Origin: Bacteroidota bacterium
Lineage (GTDB): Bacteria; Bacteroidota; Kryptoniia; Kryptoniales; JAKASW01
Direction of reading: 5' to 3'
Assembly (NCBI GenBank): GCA_021785235.1
Contig: JAJYGB010000606.1
Coordinates: 1 to 9,880, forward strand
DNA: 9,880 nt
This document shows, in pieces, positions 1 to 7,150 of this stretch. The position numbers were made by a program, and so were the translations under genes. Numbering within the stretch: position 1 is the first letter of the stretch; every line of letters starts with the position of its first letter. The notes under the pieces are model-generated. The model was not told where the DNA came from and made no database searches. It saw only the letters and a list, made by a program, of their open reading frames with translations.

Positions 1-1462
1 CGGCAAGATGCGTCGACAGGACGGCGGCCGCTTCGACGACCGTAAAGCCGAGCACCTCGGCGTTGTCGCGCTGTGATTTTTCAATCCACACGGCAGGAAG
101 CCCGAATGTCGGATCGGTGACGGGTATTCCGGAAAGGTCGCCTTCTTTCATGGACGGGCTCATTGCGAGATAGCGGTCCATGTAGAGCTCGCCGGCAGCC
201 ACCTGTACGCCGCGTATCCTGACTACATAGTGACTCGGCTGGAGCTGCAGGTTGTCGCGCACACGGATCGGCGGCACTATCAGTCCGAGCTCAAGGGCGA
301 TCTGTTTCCTGAGATTCGTAATTCGCTGGAACAGGTCGCCTCCTGCTTCCTCGTCAACCATCGAGATAAGGCCGTAACCGATTTCCACCTCAATCGGATC
401 CACCTGCAGATAAGATTCTATCTTTTCATCTTTCTTTTCGGCAACGGCGGGTGTTGCTTCGGCGTGTGCGGATTTATCGGCAATCATTTGCGAACGCATG
501 TACCCGGCCGCAGCCATAACTGAACCGAGCGCGAGAAACGGCACCGTGGGGAGTCCGGGGATTATCGCGAAGAAGCCGAGAGTCCCGCCGGCCACATACA
601 GCGCCTTCGGGCGTGAGAGAAGCTGGCGTCTCAATTCCACGTCGAGCTGGCTTCCCGAGGCGCTCCTCGTCACAATCATACCCGCGGCCGTGGAAATCAC
701 CAGCGCGGGTATCTGCGTCACGAGGCCGTCGCCGATTGTCAGAAGCGTGTAATGGGCCAGCGACTCCGTGAAACTCATGCCGAGCTGGGCCATCCCGATA
801 ATGAAACCTCCGATCACGTTGACCATTATTATGATCATGCCGGCTATCGCGTCCCCTTTTACAAACTTGCTCGCGCCGTCCATCGCTCCAAAGAAATCGG
901 CTTCCCTCTGCAGCGTCATCCTTCGCTGCCTCGCCTGCTCTTCGGTTATCAAACCGGAATTCATGTCGGCATCTATGCTCATCTGCTTGCCCGGCATCGC
1001 GTCGAGAGTGAACCTCGCGGTCACTTCCGCGATTCTTCCCGAACCCTTGATGATCACGACGAACTGGATCGTCGCCAGGATTATGAAGATGATCACGCCG
1101 ACGACGTAGTTCCCCTGGACGACAAACGACCCGAAAGCGTGAATCACCTCGCCTGCGTAGCCCTGACTGAGAATCAGTCTGGCGGAAGCGACGTTAAGCG
1201 AAAGCCGGAAAAGCGTCAATATGAGGAGTAAACCCGGAAAGGCAGAAAGCTCAAGAGGGCTCGTGACGTACATCGAAACCATCAGCAACACGATTGAGAA
1301 GGTGATGTTCGCGGAGATGAGAACGTCAAGCATGAAAGGAGGCAGTGGTACGATCATCAGCGACAGGATGAGCAGGACCAGCCCGGCGAGGATCAGGTCG
1401 GTATTGCCGCCAAGCACCTTGAAGGCGCGGCTATTCGATATTCTATCTACGGTCGTCGCCAT
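1..1462 (-). CDS. flhA: FlhA, flagellar type III export gate protein (3' end cut by window edge)
   Basis: FlhA is the large inner-membrane export-gate protein that uses the proton motive force and whose cytoplasmic domain forms the ring that docks chaperone-substrate complexes. I translated it by hand from the ATG at 1462-1460; 487 full codons are present of about 690 usual for the family, so roughly the last 200 residues lie outside the window. The N-terminal half is strongly hydrophobic with several membrane segments (about residues 20-135 and again near 205-300). The FHIPEP-family signature is clear around residues 150-166 (RFTLDAMPGKQMSIDAD). A charged linker near residue 330 leads into the cytoplasmic domain (GLISMVDEEAGGDLFQRI, then PPIRVRDN). 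The start follows the flhB stop by 1 nt (TAG-C-ATG); the nearest GAGG is about 14 nt upstream, so initiation probably depends on coupling to flhB. No frameshift is seen. Identity is very secure. Confidence 0.97.
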   Translation of the reverse strand, partial: MATTVDRISNSRAFKVLGGNTDLILAGLVLLILSLMIVPLPPFMLDVLISANITFSIVLLMVSMYVTSPLELSAFPGLLLILTLFRLSLNVASARLILSQGYAGEVIHAFGSFVVQGNYVVGVIIFIILATIQFVVIIKGSGRIAEVTARFTLDAMPGKQMSIDADMNSGLITEEQARQRRMTLQREADFFGAMDGASKFVKGDAIAGMIIIMVNVIGGFIIGMAQLGMSFTESLAHYTLLTIGDGLVTQIPALVISTAAGMIVTRSASGSQLDVELRRQLLSRPKALYVAGGTLGFFAIIPGLPTVPFLALGSVMAAAGYMRSQMIADKSAHAEATPAVAEKKDEKIESYLQVDPIEVEIGYGLISMVDEEAGGDLFQRITNLRKQIALELGLIVPPIRVRDNLQLQPSHYVVRIRGVQVAAGELYMDRYLAMSPSMKEGDLSGIPVTDPTFGLPAVWIEKSQRDNAEVLGFTVVEAAAVLSTHLA

Positions 1463-1463
1463 G

Positions 1464-2546
1464 CTAGATTCCGTAACCTCGTTTTGCCTTCTTCATCTGG
1501 TAGATATAGGCCAGTATCTGCGCCACCGCTTTGAAGAGATCGGGCGGAATCTGCTCGTCTATATCCACCGTCCTGTAGAGAATCTGTGCGAGGGGTTTGT
1601 CCTCAACGATCGGTATGTTATGCTCCGCCGCAATCTCTTTTATCTTCTGCGCTATGAGATCCTTGCCTTTCGCGAGAACTTTCGGCGCAGACATTGCCTT
1701 CGGATCGTACTTGATCGCGATGGCGTAGTGAGTCGGGTTTGTCACAACCACATCTGCCTTGGGGACGTTCTGCATCATCCTCATCTTGTGCCGTTTTATC
1801 ATCTCCCGGCGGATTCTGCTCTTCGTAGCCGGGTTGCCCTCTTCCTGCTTGTGTTCTTCCTTTATCTCCTGCTTGGACATCCGCGTATCGCGCTGGAATT
1901 TCTTACGCTGCACGTAGTAGTCGACCGCGGCCAGCACTATGAACGCGGACGAGATCTTCATGCTGATGGCAAACGCGCCGGAACCCATGAAGGAGAATAT
2001 CTGCTGCGGAGAGCTGTCGACCAGCTGGACGGAATTCGCGATGAGGCTCCTTACCGCCAGATAACCGATCAGGCCGACGAGTGTGACTTTGAGGATGCTT
2101 TTCGCCAGCTCCATCAGGGCCTGCTGCGAGAGGCCTAATTTCTTAATCCCTTTCAACGGGTTGAGCGCTCCCACACCGCGCGCAAGCGGCTTGAGTGAGA
2201 AGAGGAACCCGAACTGGGCGACATTCGAACCCACGCCTACCAGCATCACGATCAACATGAAAGGCGCAACTATCACGAGGAAGCGGTAGGCCAGCGCGCT
2301 TGCGAGGGTGACGATATTGGCCTGGTTCAGTTCCGTGCCGAAAGAGAGCGACAGATACTCCTTCATGACATCGGACATCTGACCGACAAACCTGCCACCG
2401 AGCAAATACAAGATCAAAGTCCCTCCGAGAAGTACCGCAGCCGAAGTGAGCTCGACGCTCTTGGCGACTTTGCCTTCCTTCCGGAGCTCTCCGCGCCGCT
2501 TGGGAGTAGCTTCTTCAGTACGTTCCTCAAAACTCTGCTCCGCCAC
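1464..2546 (-). CDS. flhB: FlhB, autocleaving export-gate / substrate-specificity switch protein
   Basis: FlhB is the inner-membrane gate subunit whose cytoplasmic domain cleaves itself and helps switch export from rod/hook to filament substrates, together with the hook-length ruler. The 360-residue product has normal family length. It opens with the charged FlhB-type motif (ERTEEATPKRRGELRKEGKV, residues 8-27), has four hydrophobic segments between about 33 and 210, then a long basic linker, and carries the autocleavage motif NPTH at residues 270-273 followed by YAIAIKY. The C-terminal part (AQKIKEIAAEHNIP, then PLAQILYRTVDIDEQIP) is typical, so processing should work normally. The start codon is GTG at 2546-2544, 1 nt after the fliR stop (TAA-A-GTG). 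I see no in-frame ATG between, and a GAGG lies about 10 nt upstream. The next gene, flhA, starts 1 nt after the stop. Confidence 0.98.
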   Translation of the reverse strand: MAEQSFEERTEEATPKRRGELRKEGKVAKSVELTSAAVLLGGTLILYLLGGRFVGQMSDVMKEYLSLSFGTELNQANIVTLASALAYRFLVIVAPFMLIVMLVGVGSNVAQFGFLFSLKPLARGVGALNPLKGIKKLGLSQQALMELAKSILKVTLVGLIGYLAVRSLIANSVQLVDSSPQQIFSFMGSGAFAISMKISSAFIVLAAVDYYVQRKKFQRDTRMSKQEIKEEHKQEEGNPATKSRIRREMIKRHKMRMMQNVPKADVVVTNPTHYAIAIKYDPKAMSAPKVLAKGKDLIAQKIKEIAAEHNIPIVEDKPLAQILYRTVDIDEQIPPDLFKAVAQILAYIYQMKKAKRGYGI

Positions 2547-2547
2547 T

Positions 2548-3315
2548 TTACATTAGCCTCAGGAGTTGTACCGTTTCAGCCTCGAACGTGTCGATAAGCT
2601 TACCAAACACGAAGACGAAAAACGGGAGCGACGCTATGAGGACTACCAGGCCGATCCCGACAGTCAGCGGCATCCCGACGAAAAACACGTTCACCTGCGG
2701 GACCATCTTTGCTATAATGCCCAGGAGCACGTCGGTCAGAAAAAGTGAAATGATTACCGGGGCTCCGATTTTGATCGCCGCCACGAACACCATCCCCGTC
2801 AGATGGATGAAAAGGTCAACGGTCGAACCGCTTATCTTCAAACCTGAAACCGGCACTGCGTCATAGCTCATCTTCAGCGCCTCCAGCAGGAACAGGTGGC
2901 CGTTCATTATTAGGAAGATGAATACGGCAACGATGGATTCGAACTGCCCGATCACCGCCACATTCACGCCGTTTTGCGGGTCTATCAGGCTGGATATGGA
3001 GAGGCCCATCTCGATTCCGAAAATCTCGCCGGCATAACTCACGGCGTAAAAGACTATACCCATCGTGAAACCGATCGACGAGCCAACGATGACTTCCTGC
3101 ACGGCCAGCACCACAAGTGAGCCCAGGTCCAGCGAGATCGTACCGGTATTCGCGGCGATCAGCGGAAAGATGGCGAAGGCAACCGCAGCCCCGGCCCAGA
3201 TTTTCAGCTGCGCAGGAACGGATTGGTGGCCGTACATCGGCGCCGTCGCGAACATCGACAGCGTCCTGATGAACACCAGCATGAAGACCACGAATTTTTC
3301 CGCGTAGAATGTCAT
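2548..3315 (-). CDS. fliR: FliR, flagellar export-gate membrane protein
   Basis: FliR joins FliP and FliQ in the helical FliP5Q4R1 pore at the centre of the flagellar basal body. The 255-residue product has the usual family length and is almost wholly hydrophobic, with about six membrane segments. Recognisable FliR features include the N-terminal FVFMLVFIRTLSMFATAPMY segment, the middle stretch EIFGIEMGLSISSLIDPQNG, and the C-terminal PQVNVFFVGMPLTVGIGLVV. The ATG at 3315-3313 follows the fliQ TAA by 1 nt (TAAAATG), with an AGG about 5 nt upstream inside the end of fliQ. It is followed by flhB after 1 nt. There are no irregularities. Confidence 0.97.
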   Translation of the reverse strand: MTFYAEKFVVFMLVFIRTLSMFATAPMYGHQSVPAQLKIWAGAAVAFAIFPLIAANTGTISLDLGSLVVLAVQEVIVGSSIGFTMGIVFYAVSYAGEIFGIEMGLSISSLIDPQNGVNVAVIGQFESIVAVFIFLIMNGHLFLLEALKMSYDAVPVSGLKISGSTVDLFIHLTGMVFVAAIKIGAPVIISLFLTDVLLGIIAKMVPQVNVFFVGMPLTVGIGLVVLIASLPFFVFVFGKLIDTFEAETVQLLRLM

Positions 3316-3316
3316 T

Positions 3317-3583
3317 TTACCTGAGGTTCGGTATTATGTTGAAAATGTGTTCGGCGAACTGGATCATCTTCTGCATCATGAAGGGAAGAAGGAGAATACA
3401 AACGACGCCGATCGCAAGTATCTTCGGGACGAAGGTTAGTGTCATTTCGCTTATCGATGTCGCGGCCTGGAAAATCGAGATCATAAGGCCTACGACGATC
3501 GAAACGGTCAGCGCCGGGGCGGCTACGATGAATATCGTGTAGAATGCGTCTCTTGCTATTCCAATTACAAAGGCTTCGGTCAT
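3317..3583 (-). CDS. fliQ: FliQ, small export-gate membrane protein
   Basis: FliQ is the small two-helix subunit (four copies) of the FliPQR export pore. I start it at the ATG at 3583-3581, which gives 88 residues, the normal family length, beginning MTEAFVIGIARDAFYT. A GAGGA sits about 5 nt upstream, and the start follows the fliP stop by 7 nt. The same frame is open further upstream to a TTG at 3643, but that extension would overlap the end of fliP by about 50 nt and add 20 residues unlike FliQ. The two membrane helices are at about residues 13-35 and 55-72, joined by the conserved loop around SIFQAATSISEMTLTFVPK. fliR follows after 1 nt. Confidence 0.96.
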   Translation of the reverse strand: MTEAFVIGIARDAFYTIFIVAAPALTVSIVVGLMISIFQAATSISEMTLTFVPKILAIGVVCILLLPFMMQKMIQFAEHIFNIIPNLR

Positions 3584-3590
3584 TCTATCC

Positions 3591-4346
3591 TCAATGAAAT
3601 CCCTGTACGAGTGAGCCGACGAAGAGATACCAGCCGTCGACAAGAATAAAAAGCAGCAGCTTCATGGGCAGCGAGATCATCATCGGCGGGAGCATCATCA
3701 TGCCCATCGACATGAGTATGCTGGCAACTATCATGTCGATCATCAGGAACGGTATAAACACCAGGAATCCGATCTCGAACCCGATCCTCATTTCGCTGAT
3801 AGCGAACGCCGGTACGACGACATATGTCGGTATATCGTCCGGCGTGTTCGGACGGTTGAGATGCGCCAGGTGTACCATCATCGCGAGGTCTTTCTCGCGC
3901 GTTTGCCGCAGCATGAAGTCCCTGATGGGTTTCACGCCCACGGCGTATGCCGAATCGAGCGTAATCTTGTTCTGCATGTAAGGTTGAAACGCCGTGTCAT
4001 TTACCTTGCTCCAGGTCGGAGCCATCACAAAGAATGTCAGGAAAAGGGCGAGCCCGATCAGAAGCTGTGTCGGTGGCATCGTCTGCGTCCCGAGTGCCTG
4101 CCTGAGAAAATAGAAGGCGATGATTATGCGCGGGAAAGCTGTAGTCATGATGAGTATCGCCGGCGCGAGCGACAGTATGGTCATGAAGAAAAGTATCTGC
4201 AGAGTGACGGCTACATCCTGCGGCTTGGACGCCGTGTCTATCCCGAACGTGACCCTTGGGATCGGTATCGATGACTGCGCGTGAACAGGCGGGACCACCG
4301 AGAAAAAGCAAGCCAGCAGCAAACCGGCGACGAGTATCTTCTTCAT
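3591..4346 (-). CDS. fliP: FliP, flagellar export-gate membrane protein with signal peptide
   Basis: FliP forms the pentamer at the core of the FliPQR export pore in the inner membrane. At 251 residues it has normal length. It starts with a cleavable signal peptide, as FliP proteins usually do (MKKILVAGLLLACFF core, probable cleavage after VHA at residue 23). Family hallmarks follow: the helix with SLAPAILIMTTAFPRIIIAF, the FLRQALGTQTMPP stretch, the periplasmic segment with DDIPTYVVVPAFAISEMR, and the long C-terminal helix block with IPFLMIDMIVASILMSMGMM and LPMKLLLFILVDGW. Its ATG overlaps the fliO stop by 4 nt (ATGA), so translation is probably coupled. fliQ starts 7 nt downstream. Confidence 0.97.
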   Translation of the reverse strand: MKKILVAGLLLACFFSVVPPVHAQSSIPIPRVTFGIDTASKPQDVAVTLQILFFMTILSLAPAILIMTTAFPRIIIAFYFLRQALGTQTMPPTQLLIGLALFLTFFVMAPTWSKVNDTAFQPYMQNKITLDSAYAVGVKPIRDFMLRQTREKDLAMMVHLAHLNRPNTPDDIPTYVVVPAFAISEMRIGFEIGFLVFIPFLMIDMIVASILMSMGMMMLPPMMISLPMKLLLFILVDGWYLFVGSLVQGFH

Positions 4347-4678
4347 TTTTGCGTGAAAGCCCTCAGTATTTCCGAAAATCCTTTCAGCCCCTGCTTCTGA
4401 CCTGACGCTTCCAGTTTCTGCAGAACATCGCCGTCGGTTATTTCACCGAGCGAAGCGATTGAGTTGTCGCTCACCCCGACGAGCATCACCCTGTCGAATA
4501 CCTTCACCAGATAGATGGACTTTTTGGGCTGGAGGCTCATGGAGGAGAGAACTTTAAGGTTGTCGTTCACGAACTGCGGCTTGGTATAGAAATACTTGCG
4601 AACCACAAGCAGGAGCCCGAACATCATCCCGATGAGCACGAGCATCGTGAGGAAGGTCTTTACGATGAGCCAGTCCAT
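4343..4678 (-). CDS. fliO: FliO (FliO/FliZ family), export-gate assembly protein
   Basis: FliO is a small bitopic membrane protein that helps the FliP ring assemble and is not kept in every flagellar system. The 111-residue product has one N-terminal membrane helix (about residues 5-26) followed by a basic RKYFYTK stretch and a small cytoplasmic domain containing the family-typical pattern KVLSSMSLQPKKSIYLVKV-D-VMLVGVSDNSI. Sequence conservation in FliO is low, so the call rests on this pattern, the size and topology, and the position between fliN and fliP. The start ATG overlaps the fliN stop by 1 nt (TAATG), and the TGA stop overlaps the fliP ATG by 4 nt. Both junctions suggest coupled translation. 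Confidence 0.93.
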   Translation of the reverse strand: MDWLIVKTFLTMLVLIGMMFGLLLVVRKYFYTKPQFVNDNLKVLSSMSLQPKKSIYLVKVFDRVMLVGVSDNSIASLGEITDGDVLQKLEASGQKQGLKGFSEILRAFTQK

Positions 4679-5052
4679 TACTTTCTCAGCCCTTTCAGAC
4701 GCTCGGCGGGGTCGACCATGCTCGTTATGCGGATGCCGAAATGCTTGTCGACGACGACCACTTCGCCTTCCGCCATTTTCCGCCCGTTGACCAGTATGTC
4801 CACCGCCTCGCTGACAAGTTTATCGAATTCGATTATCGAGCCGCGCCCGAGTTCCAGTATGTCTTTTATCATCATGGTCGTCTTGCCGAGCTCGACGGTG
4901 ACTGAAAGGTTAAGGTCAAGGAGAAGGTCGAGCCTGTTCTCGTTCCCCGACGCCTTGGAATCGGTCTCGGTAAGGTTCTCAAACGCGGGATCCTGGGCCT
5001 CTTTTCTGGCTATTCTCTCTGCTTCCGCGTTCTGGATTACATCATCTGCCAT
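4678..5052 (-). CDS. fliN: FliN, flagellar motor switch C-ring protein
   Basis: FliN forms the base of the C-ring with FliM and also recruits the export ATPase complex. At 124 residues this is the short FliN form. It has a charged, probably flexible N-terminus (residues 1-40) and a single SpoA domain (about residues 41-114) with the hallmark series [51 protein letters not shown] and GIRITSM. It lacks the CheC-like domain of the long FliY form found in Bacillus. The ATG at 5052 is 1 nt after the fliM TAA, with a GGAG about 7 nt upstream inside the fliM end. The stop overlaps the fliO start by 1 nt. Confidence 0.97.
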   Translation of the reverse strand: MADDVIQNAEAERIARKEAQDPAFENLTETDSKASGNENRLDLLLDLNLSVTVELGKTTMMIKDILELGRGSIIEFDKLVSEAVDILVNGRKMAEGEVVVVDKHFGIRITSMVDPAERLKGLRK

Positions 5053-5053
5053 A

Positions 5054-6064
5054 TTAATCTCCGTTTTGTTCCTCTTCTGAAGCGCTTCTTACAATCTTTA
5101 CCGCCTTGTGCCCGTCGTGCACACCGGCCTTCGAGAAAAACTTCGTCCGCGAAGCAATCTTTACCGGATGCAGGGTGTCCTTCTTGCTGTCCAGAATTAT
5201 CACGTCGCCGGTCTGGAGCTCCACGAGGTCCCTGAGCGTAACCCACGCCTTGCCCAGTTCAACACTGACGGGGAGTTCCGTCGTCGATATGTTTCTGACG
5301 ACCGAGTTCGACCTTGATTTCTGCGTTCCTTCACCCACACCCATCGGCGCAACGTGCTGCAGGTTGAGGCGCTGTATAGTTTCCTCCAGCGAGAAGGTCG
5401 GGAAACACAAATTCATGAGATGACTCACGCCGGCGATCTGAACGTCGAACGAAACGACAAGCACTATTTCACTTGTTGGAGCTATCTGCAAAAAATCGGC
5501 CTCGCTCTCGAAACGGTCGACTTTGAACTTCAAACTGCTTATCGACTTCCACGCTCCCTGGAGATCCTGGAGGGCCTTCTCCACGGTCCCCTTCACCAGG
5601 CTCTTCTCGATTTCTGTTACCGCGCGGAGCTTCCTTGTCGGTTCCGTGGCTCCGCCGCCGAGAAGCCGCTCGACTATCGCGAACACCAGCATGGGGGAAA
5701 ATTCCAGTACCCCTCTTCCTTCCGAAGGATCCATATCAAAAACGTAAAGGCAGGTCGGACTTCCGATGGACAGCTGGTACTCCGAGTAGAAGAGCTGGTC
5801 GACCGAACTCACTGCCACCGATACCTGGGTCTGAAGTTTCGAGGCAAGGTAGAAACCGAACAGCTCCGCGAAAGTCTCGTGCACAGCCTGAAAGATACGA
5901 AGCTGGTTTTTCGACACCCGGTTGGGCCGGCGGAAATCGAACCCCTGCACATCGCGCTGTTCCTCTTTCTGGTCCGCCATTCTCGCAGGTGCCGCGGCAG
6001 CAGGCTCTTTCCCGATTCCCGCCAAAAGATTGTCTATTTCCGATTGCGAAAGGACTTCCGGCAT
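5054..6064 (-). CDS. fliM: FliM, flagellar motor switch protein (CheY-P receptor)
   Basis: FliM is the middle C-ring subunit that binds phosphorylated CheY and sets the direction of rotation. The 336-residue product has full family length. The N-terminal CheY-P binding peptide is intact ([10 protein letters not shown], residues 5-14), so chemotactic switching is expected. A variable linker rich in Ala and charged residues follows (15-40), then the CheC-like middle domain (about 41-240, including [19 protein letters not shown] and the [11 protein letters not shown] stretch), and a C-terminal SpoA domain (about 258-325, [20 protein letters not shown]) that pairs with FliN. The start is 9 nt after the fliL stop, with a TGAGAG as weak ribosome binding site. 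fliN begins 1 nt after the stop. Confidence 0.98.
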   Translation of the reverse strand: MPEVLSQSEIDNLLAGIGKEPAAAAPARMADQKEEQRDVQGFDFRRPNRVSKNQLRIFQAVHETFAELFGFYLASKLQTQVSVAVSSVDQLFYSEYQLSIGSPTCLYVFDMDPSEGRGVLEFSPMLVFAIVERLLGGGATEPTRKLRAVTEIEKSLVKGTVEKALQDLQGAWKSISSLKFKVDRFESEADFLQIAPTSEIVLVVSFDVQIAGVSHLMNLCFPTFSLEETIQRLNLQHVAPMGVGEGTQKSRSNSVVRNISTTELPVSVELGKAWVTLRDLVELQTGDVIILDSKKDTLHPVKIASRTKFFSKAGVHDGHKAVKIVRSASEEEQNGD

Positions 6065-6073
6065 TCTCTCAGC

Positions 6074-6586
6074 TCACTGAATTATGAACTTGCTGAAATA
6101 AACGTTGAGGACACTCCCCGTGCTGAGGTCCCTGTTGATCCCGTTCCTGATTGCAACTTTCAAAGAGTCGCGCGAACCGGCGTCGTCCAGCTCCGGAAGC
6201 GTCATGCTGGTCAGGATGCTTATAATCGCGTCGTGGATCTGCACATCGCGCTTCTGAAGCTCCTTCACGGTTTCTTCGGAAGTCACTTCGAGGCCGATCG
6301 TGGTGAGTAAAAATCTCAACCCGTTCGTCCCGGCCGGATTTACTATCAGGTCTTTCACTACATAGACGTGGTCAAAATTCGGATCGCCCCCTGCGTTTTT
6401 CTCCGGATTGCCCGCTTGCGCACTTGTCGTCTGCGCCTGTGAATCGGGTCCCCCATGCTTCAGGAAGAAACCAACCAGAAAATAGGCCGCTACCAGTTGA
6501 AGCGCGACAACCGCAACTATCATGATCATCTTCTTCGATTTGGCGGCCGGCTTCTGAACTACCGTCTGTTGGACTGTTTCTGCCAT
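6074..6586 (-). CDS. fliL: FliL, flagellar basal-body associated / stator-supporting protein
   Basis: FliL is a single-pass inner-membrane protein that encircles and stabilises the MotAB stator units. The product has 170 residues: a short cytoplasmic N-terminus with Lys residues (PAAKSKK, 13-19), one membrane helix (about 20-42), a low-complexity Gly/Gln/Ala linker (45-69), and the periplasmic FliL domain from about residue 70. That domain shows the usual strands (YVVKDLIVNPAGTNGLRFLL), followed by ELQKRDVQIHDAIISILTS and, at the end, VLNVYFSKFIIQ. The ATG at 6586 has only a weak AGAGG about 10 nt upstream. No stator genes motA/motB are next to it in this window, although in many relatives they lie just before fliL. 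fliM follows after 9 nt. Confidence 0.95.
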   Translation of the reverse strand: MAETVQQTVVQKPAAKSKKMIMIVAVVALQLVAAYFLVGFFLKHGGPDSQAQTTSAQAGNPEKNAGGDPNFDHVYVVKDLIVNPAGTNGLRFLLTTIGLEVTSEETVKELQKRDVQIHDAIISILTSMTLPELDDAGSRDSLKVAIRNGINRDLSTGSVLNVYFSKFIIQ

Positions 6587-6594
6587 TTCCGTTA

Positions 6595-6847
6595 AGCCTC
6601 TTGTTCATTCTTGTTGTATTTCACAATCGAAGTAAACTCAAGGTCTATGCCGTCATCGGTCATTGAATTCTGGCCGTTTTGCGGCGTTTCATGAATAAAC
6701 GGGATTAGCTTTGAACAATATTGAGCAAGTGAACAATATTGTGAGAGCCGTTCTCTCCCTGTGCTGAGACCTTCGACCCGGGCGAAAAGAAGTTTGGAGG
6801 GATTAAGGAGCTCCCACACCCGGCGTATACCGGAAATTGTCGGAGAG
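6595..6847 (-). other. Spacer between flbD and fliL with no convincing gene
   Basis: This 253-nt gap is the longest non-genic stretch of the window. One frame stays open from a GTG at 6819 to a stop at 6592-6594, but it has no Shine-Dalgarno and its product (75 residues, with a repeated QYCS motif) does not look like any protein family I know. A shorter in-frame start, ATG at 6663, would give 23 residues beginning MTDDGIDLEFTSIVKY. This looks more protein-like, but it also lacks a ribosome binding site. The stretch holds short palindromes (GGAGCTCC, and CAATATTG twice) and a near-palindrome around CCCGGG at about 6777-6791. I see no clear promoter. In some relatives this position holds motA and motB; no MotAB-like sequence is visible here. 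It may be a leader or processing region for the fliL-flhA part, or a dispersed repeat. Confidence 0.5.
6712..6741. repeat. Two direct copies of a 12-bp repeat, 18-bp period, each with a CAATATTG palindrome
   Basis: The 12-mer TGAACAATATTG occurs at 6712-6723 and again, perfectly, at 6730-6741. Each copy contains the self-complementary core CAATATTG. The 18-bp spacing is close to, but not exactly, two helical turns. It could be a chance tandem duplication, or a paired binding site for a dimeric regulator ahead of fliL. I do not recognise the motif. Confidence 0.6.
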
Positions 6848-7075
6848 TTAGCCTTTTGTTGCGACCGGCCCGGAAGAACCGGCAGTCAAGTTTGGCGAAT
6901 GGATCCGCCTCTGGTACTCGACCACCTTATCGATGATCGCCTCGATCCCCTCCTGGACCCTTATCCTGCGCGTCGTGGTCAGCGTAATGATCGTGTCGTG
7001 AGCTCGTTCGACAGTCTCGATCAAATCGGCATTGACGGTAATTTCTTCCCCGTTTATCTGAGTCAACCTGATCAT
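6848..7075 (-). CDS. flbD: FlbD/SwrD family small flagellar protein
   Basis: This 75-residue protein is a clear member of the small FlbD family (PF06289 type, called SwrD in Bacillus, where it is linked to motor power and swarming). It should not be confused with the Caulobacter sigma-54 regulator of the same name. The conserved pattern is complete: MIRLTQINGEEITVNADLIE (1-20), then TVERAHDTIITLTTTRRIRVQ and EAIIDKVVEYQRRI. After about residue 59 a short, probably disordered Ser/Gly/Ala tail follows. The ATG at 7075 has a strong AAGGAGG at 7081-7087, 5 nt upstream. That ribosome site begins about 10 nt past a terminator hairpin that ends the flgE message, so expression depends on read-through or on a promoter inside flgE. 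Its place between flgE and fliL is the standard one. Confidence 0.93.
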   Translation of the reverse strand: MIRLTQINGEEITVNADLIETVERAHDTIITLTTTRRIRVQEGIEAIIDKVVEYQRRIHSPNLTAGSSGPVATKG

Positions 7076-7096
7076 ATCGGCCTCCTTCCGGTATAG

Positions 7097-7137
7097 AAAA
7101 AGCGACAGGGTGCAATTTGAGTTGCACCCTATTCGCT
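7097..7137 (-). terminator. Rho-independent terminator between flgE and flbD
   Basis: On the minus strand the message forms a long stem. AGCGA (7137-7133) pairs with TCGCT (7105-7101). A small AT/G internal loop follows, then AGGGTGCAA (7130-7122) pairs perfectly with TTGCACCCT (7115-7107) around a 6-nt loop. The stem is followed at once by a T run (7101-7097). It lies 13 nt after the flgE stop and 21 nt before the flbD start. The shape fits an intrinsic terminator or attenuator, or a 3'-protecting hairpin for the hook message. Confidence 0.8.
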
Positions 7138-7150
7138 CACTTTGCTGCTA

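Noticed and set aside
1221..2138. A 305-codon plus-strand open frame opposite flhB and the start of flhA.
   Set aside because: Antisense to securely identified genes; composition looks like a complementary-strand artefact. The other plus-strand frames in the window are of the same kind.
3317..3643. A longer FliQ starting at a TTG at 3643.
   Set aside because: It would overlap fliP by about 50 nt and add 20 residues not seen in FliQ; the ATG at 3583 has a GAGGA at good spacing and gives the normal 88-residue length.
5354..6310. A 318-codon open frame on the plus strand opposite fliM and the end of fliL.
   Set aside because: It lies antisense to two certain genes, has no family resemblance and a His/Arg/Leu-rich composition typical of an antisense shadow.
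6660..6710. A possible sigma-28 promoter (GCCGCAAA resembling GCCGATAA) before fliL.
   Set aside because: The expected TAAA-like -35 element at the right distance is missing (TCCC is found), so the match is likely chance.
6592..6819. A 75-residue protein gene from a GTG at 6819.
   Set aside because: No ribosome binding site, no recognised family, and part of it merely translates the 18-bp-period DNA repeat. Described as spacer instead.
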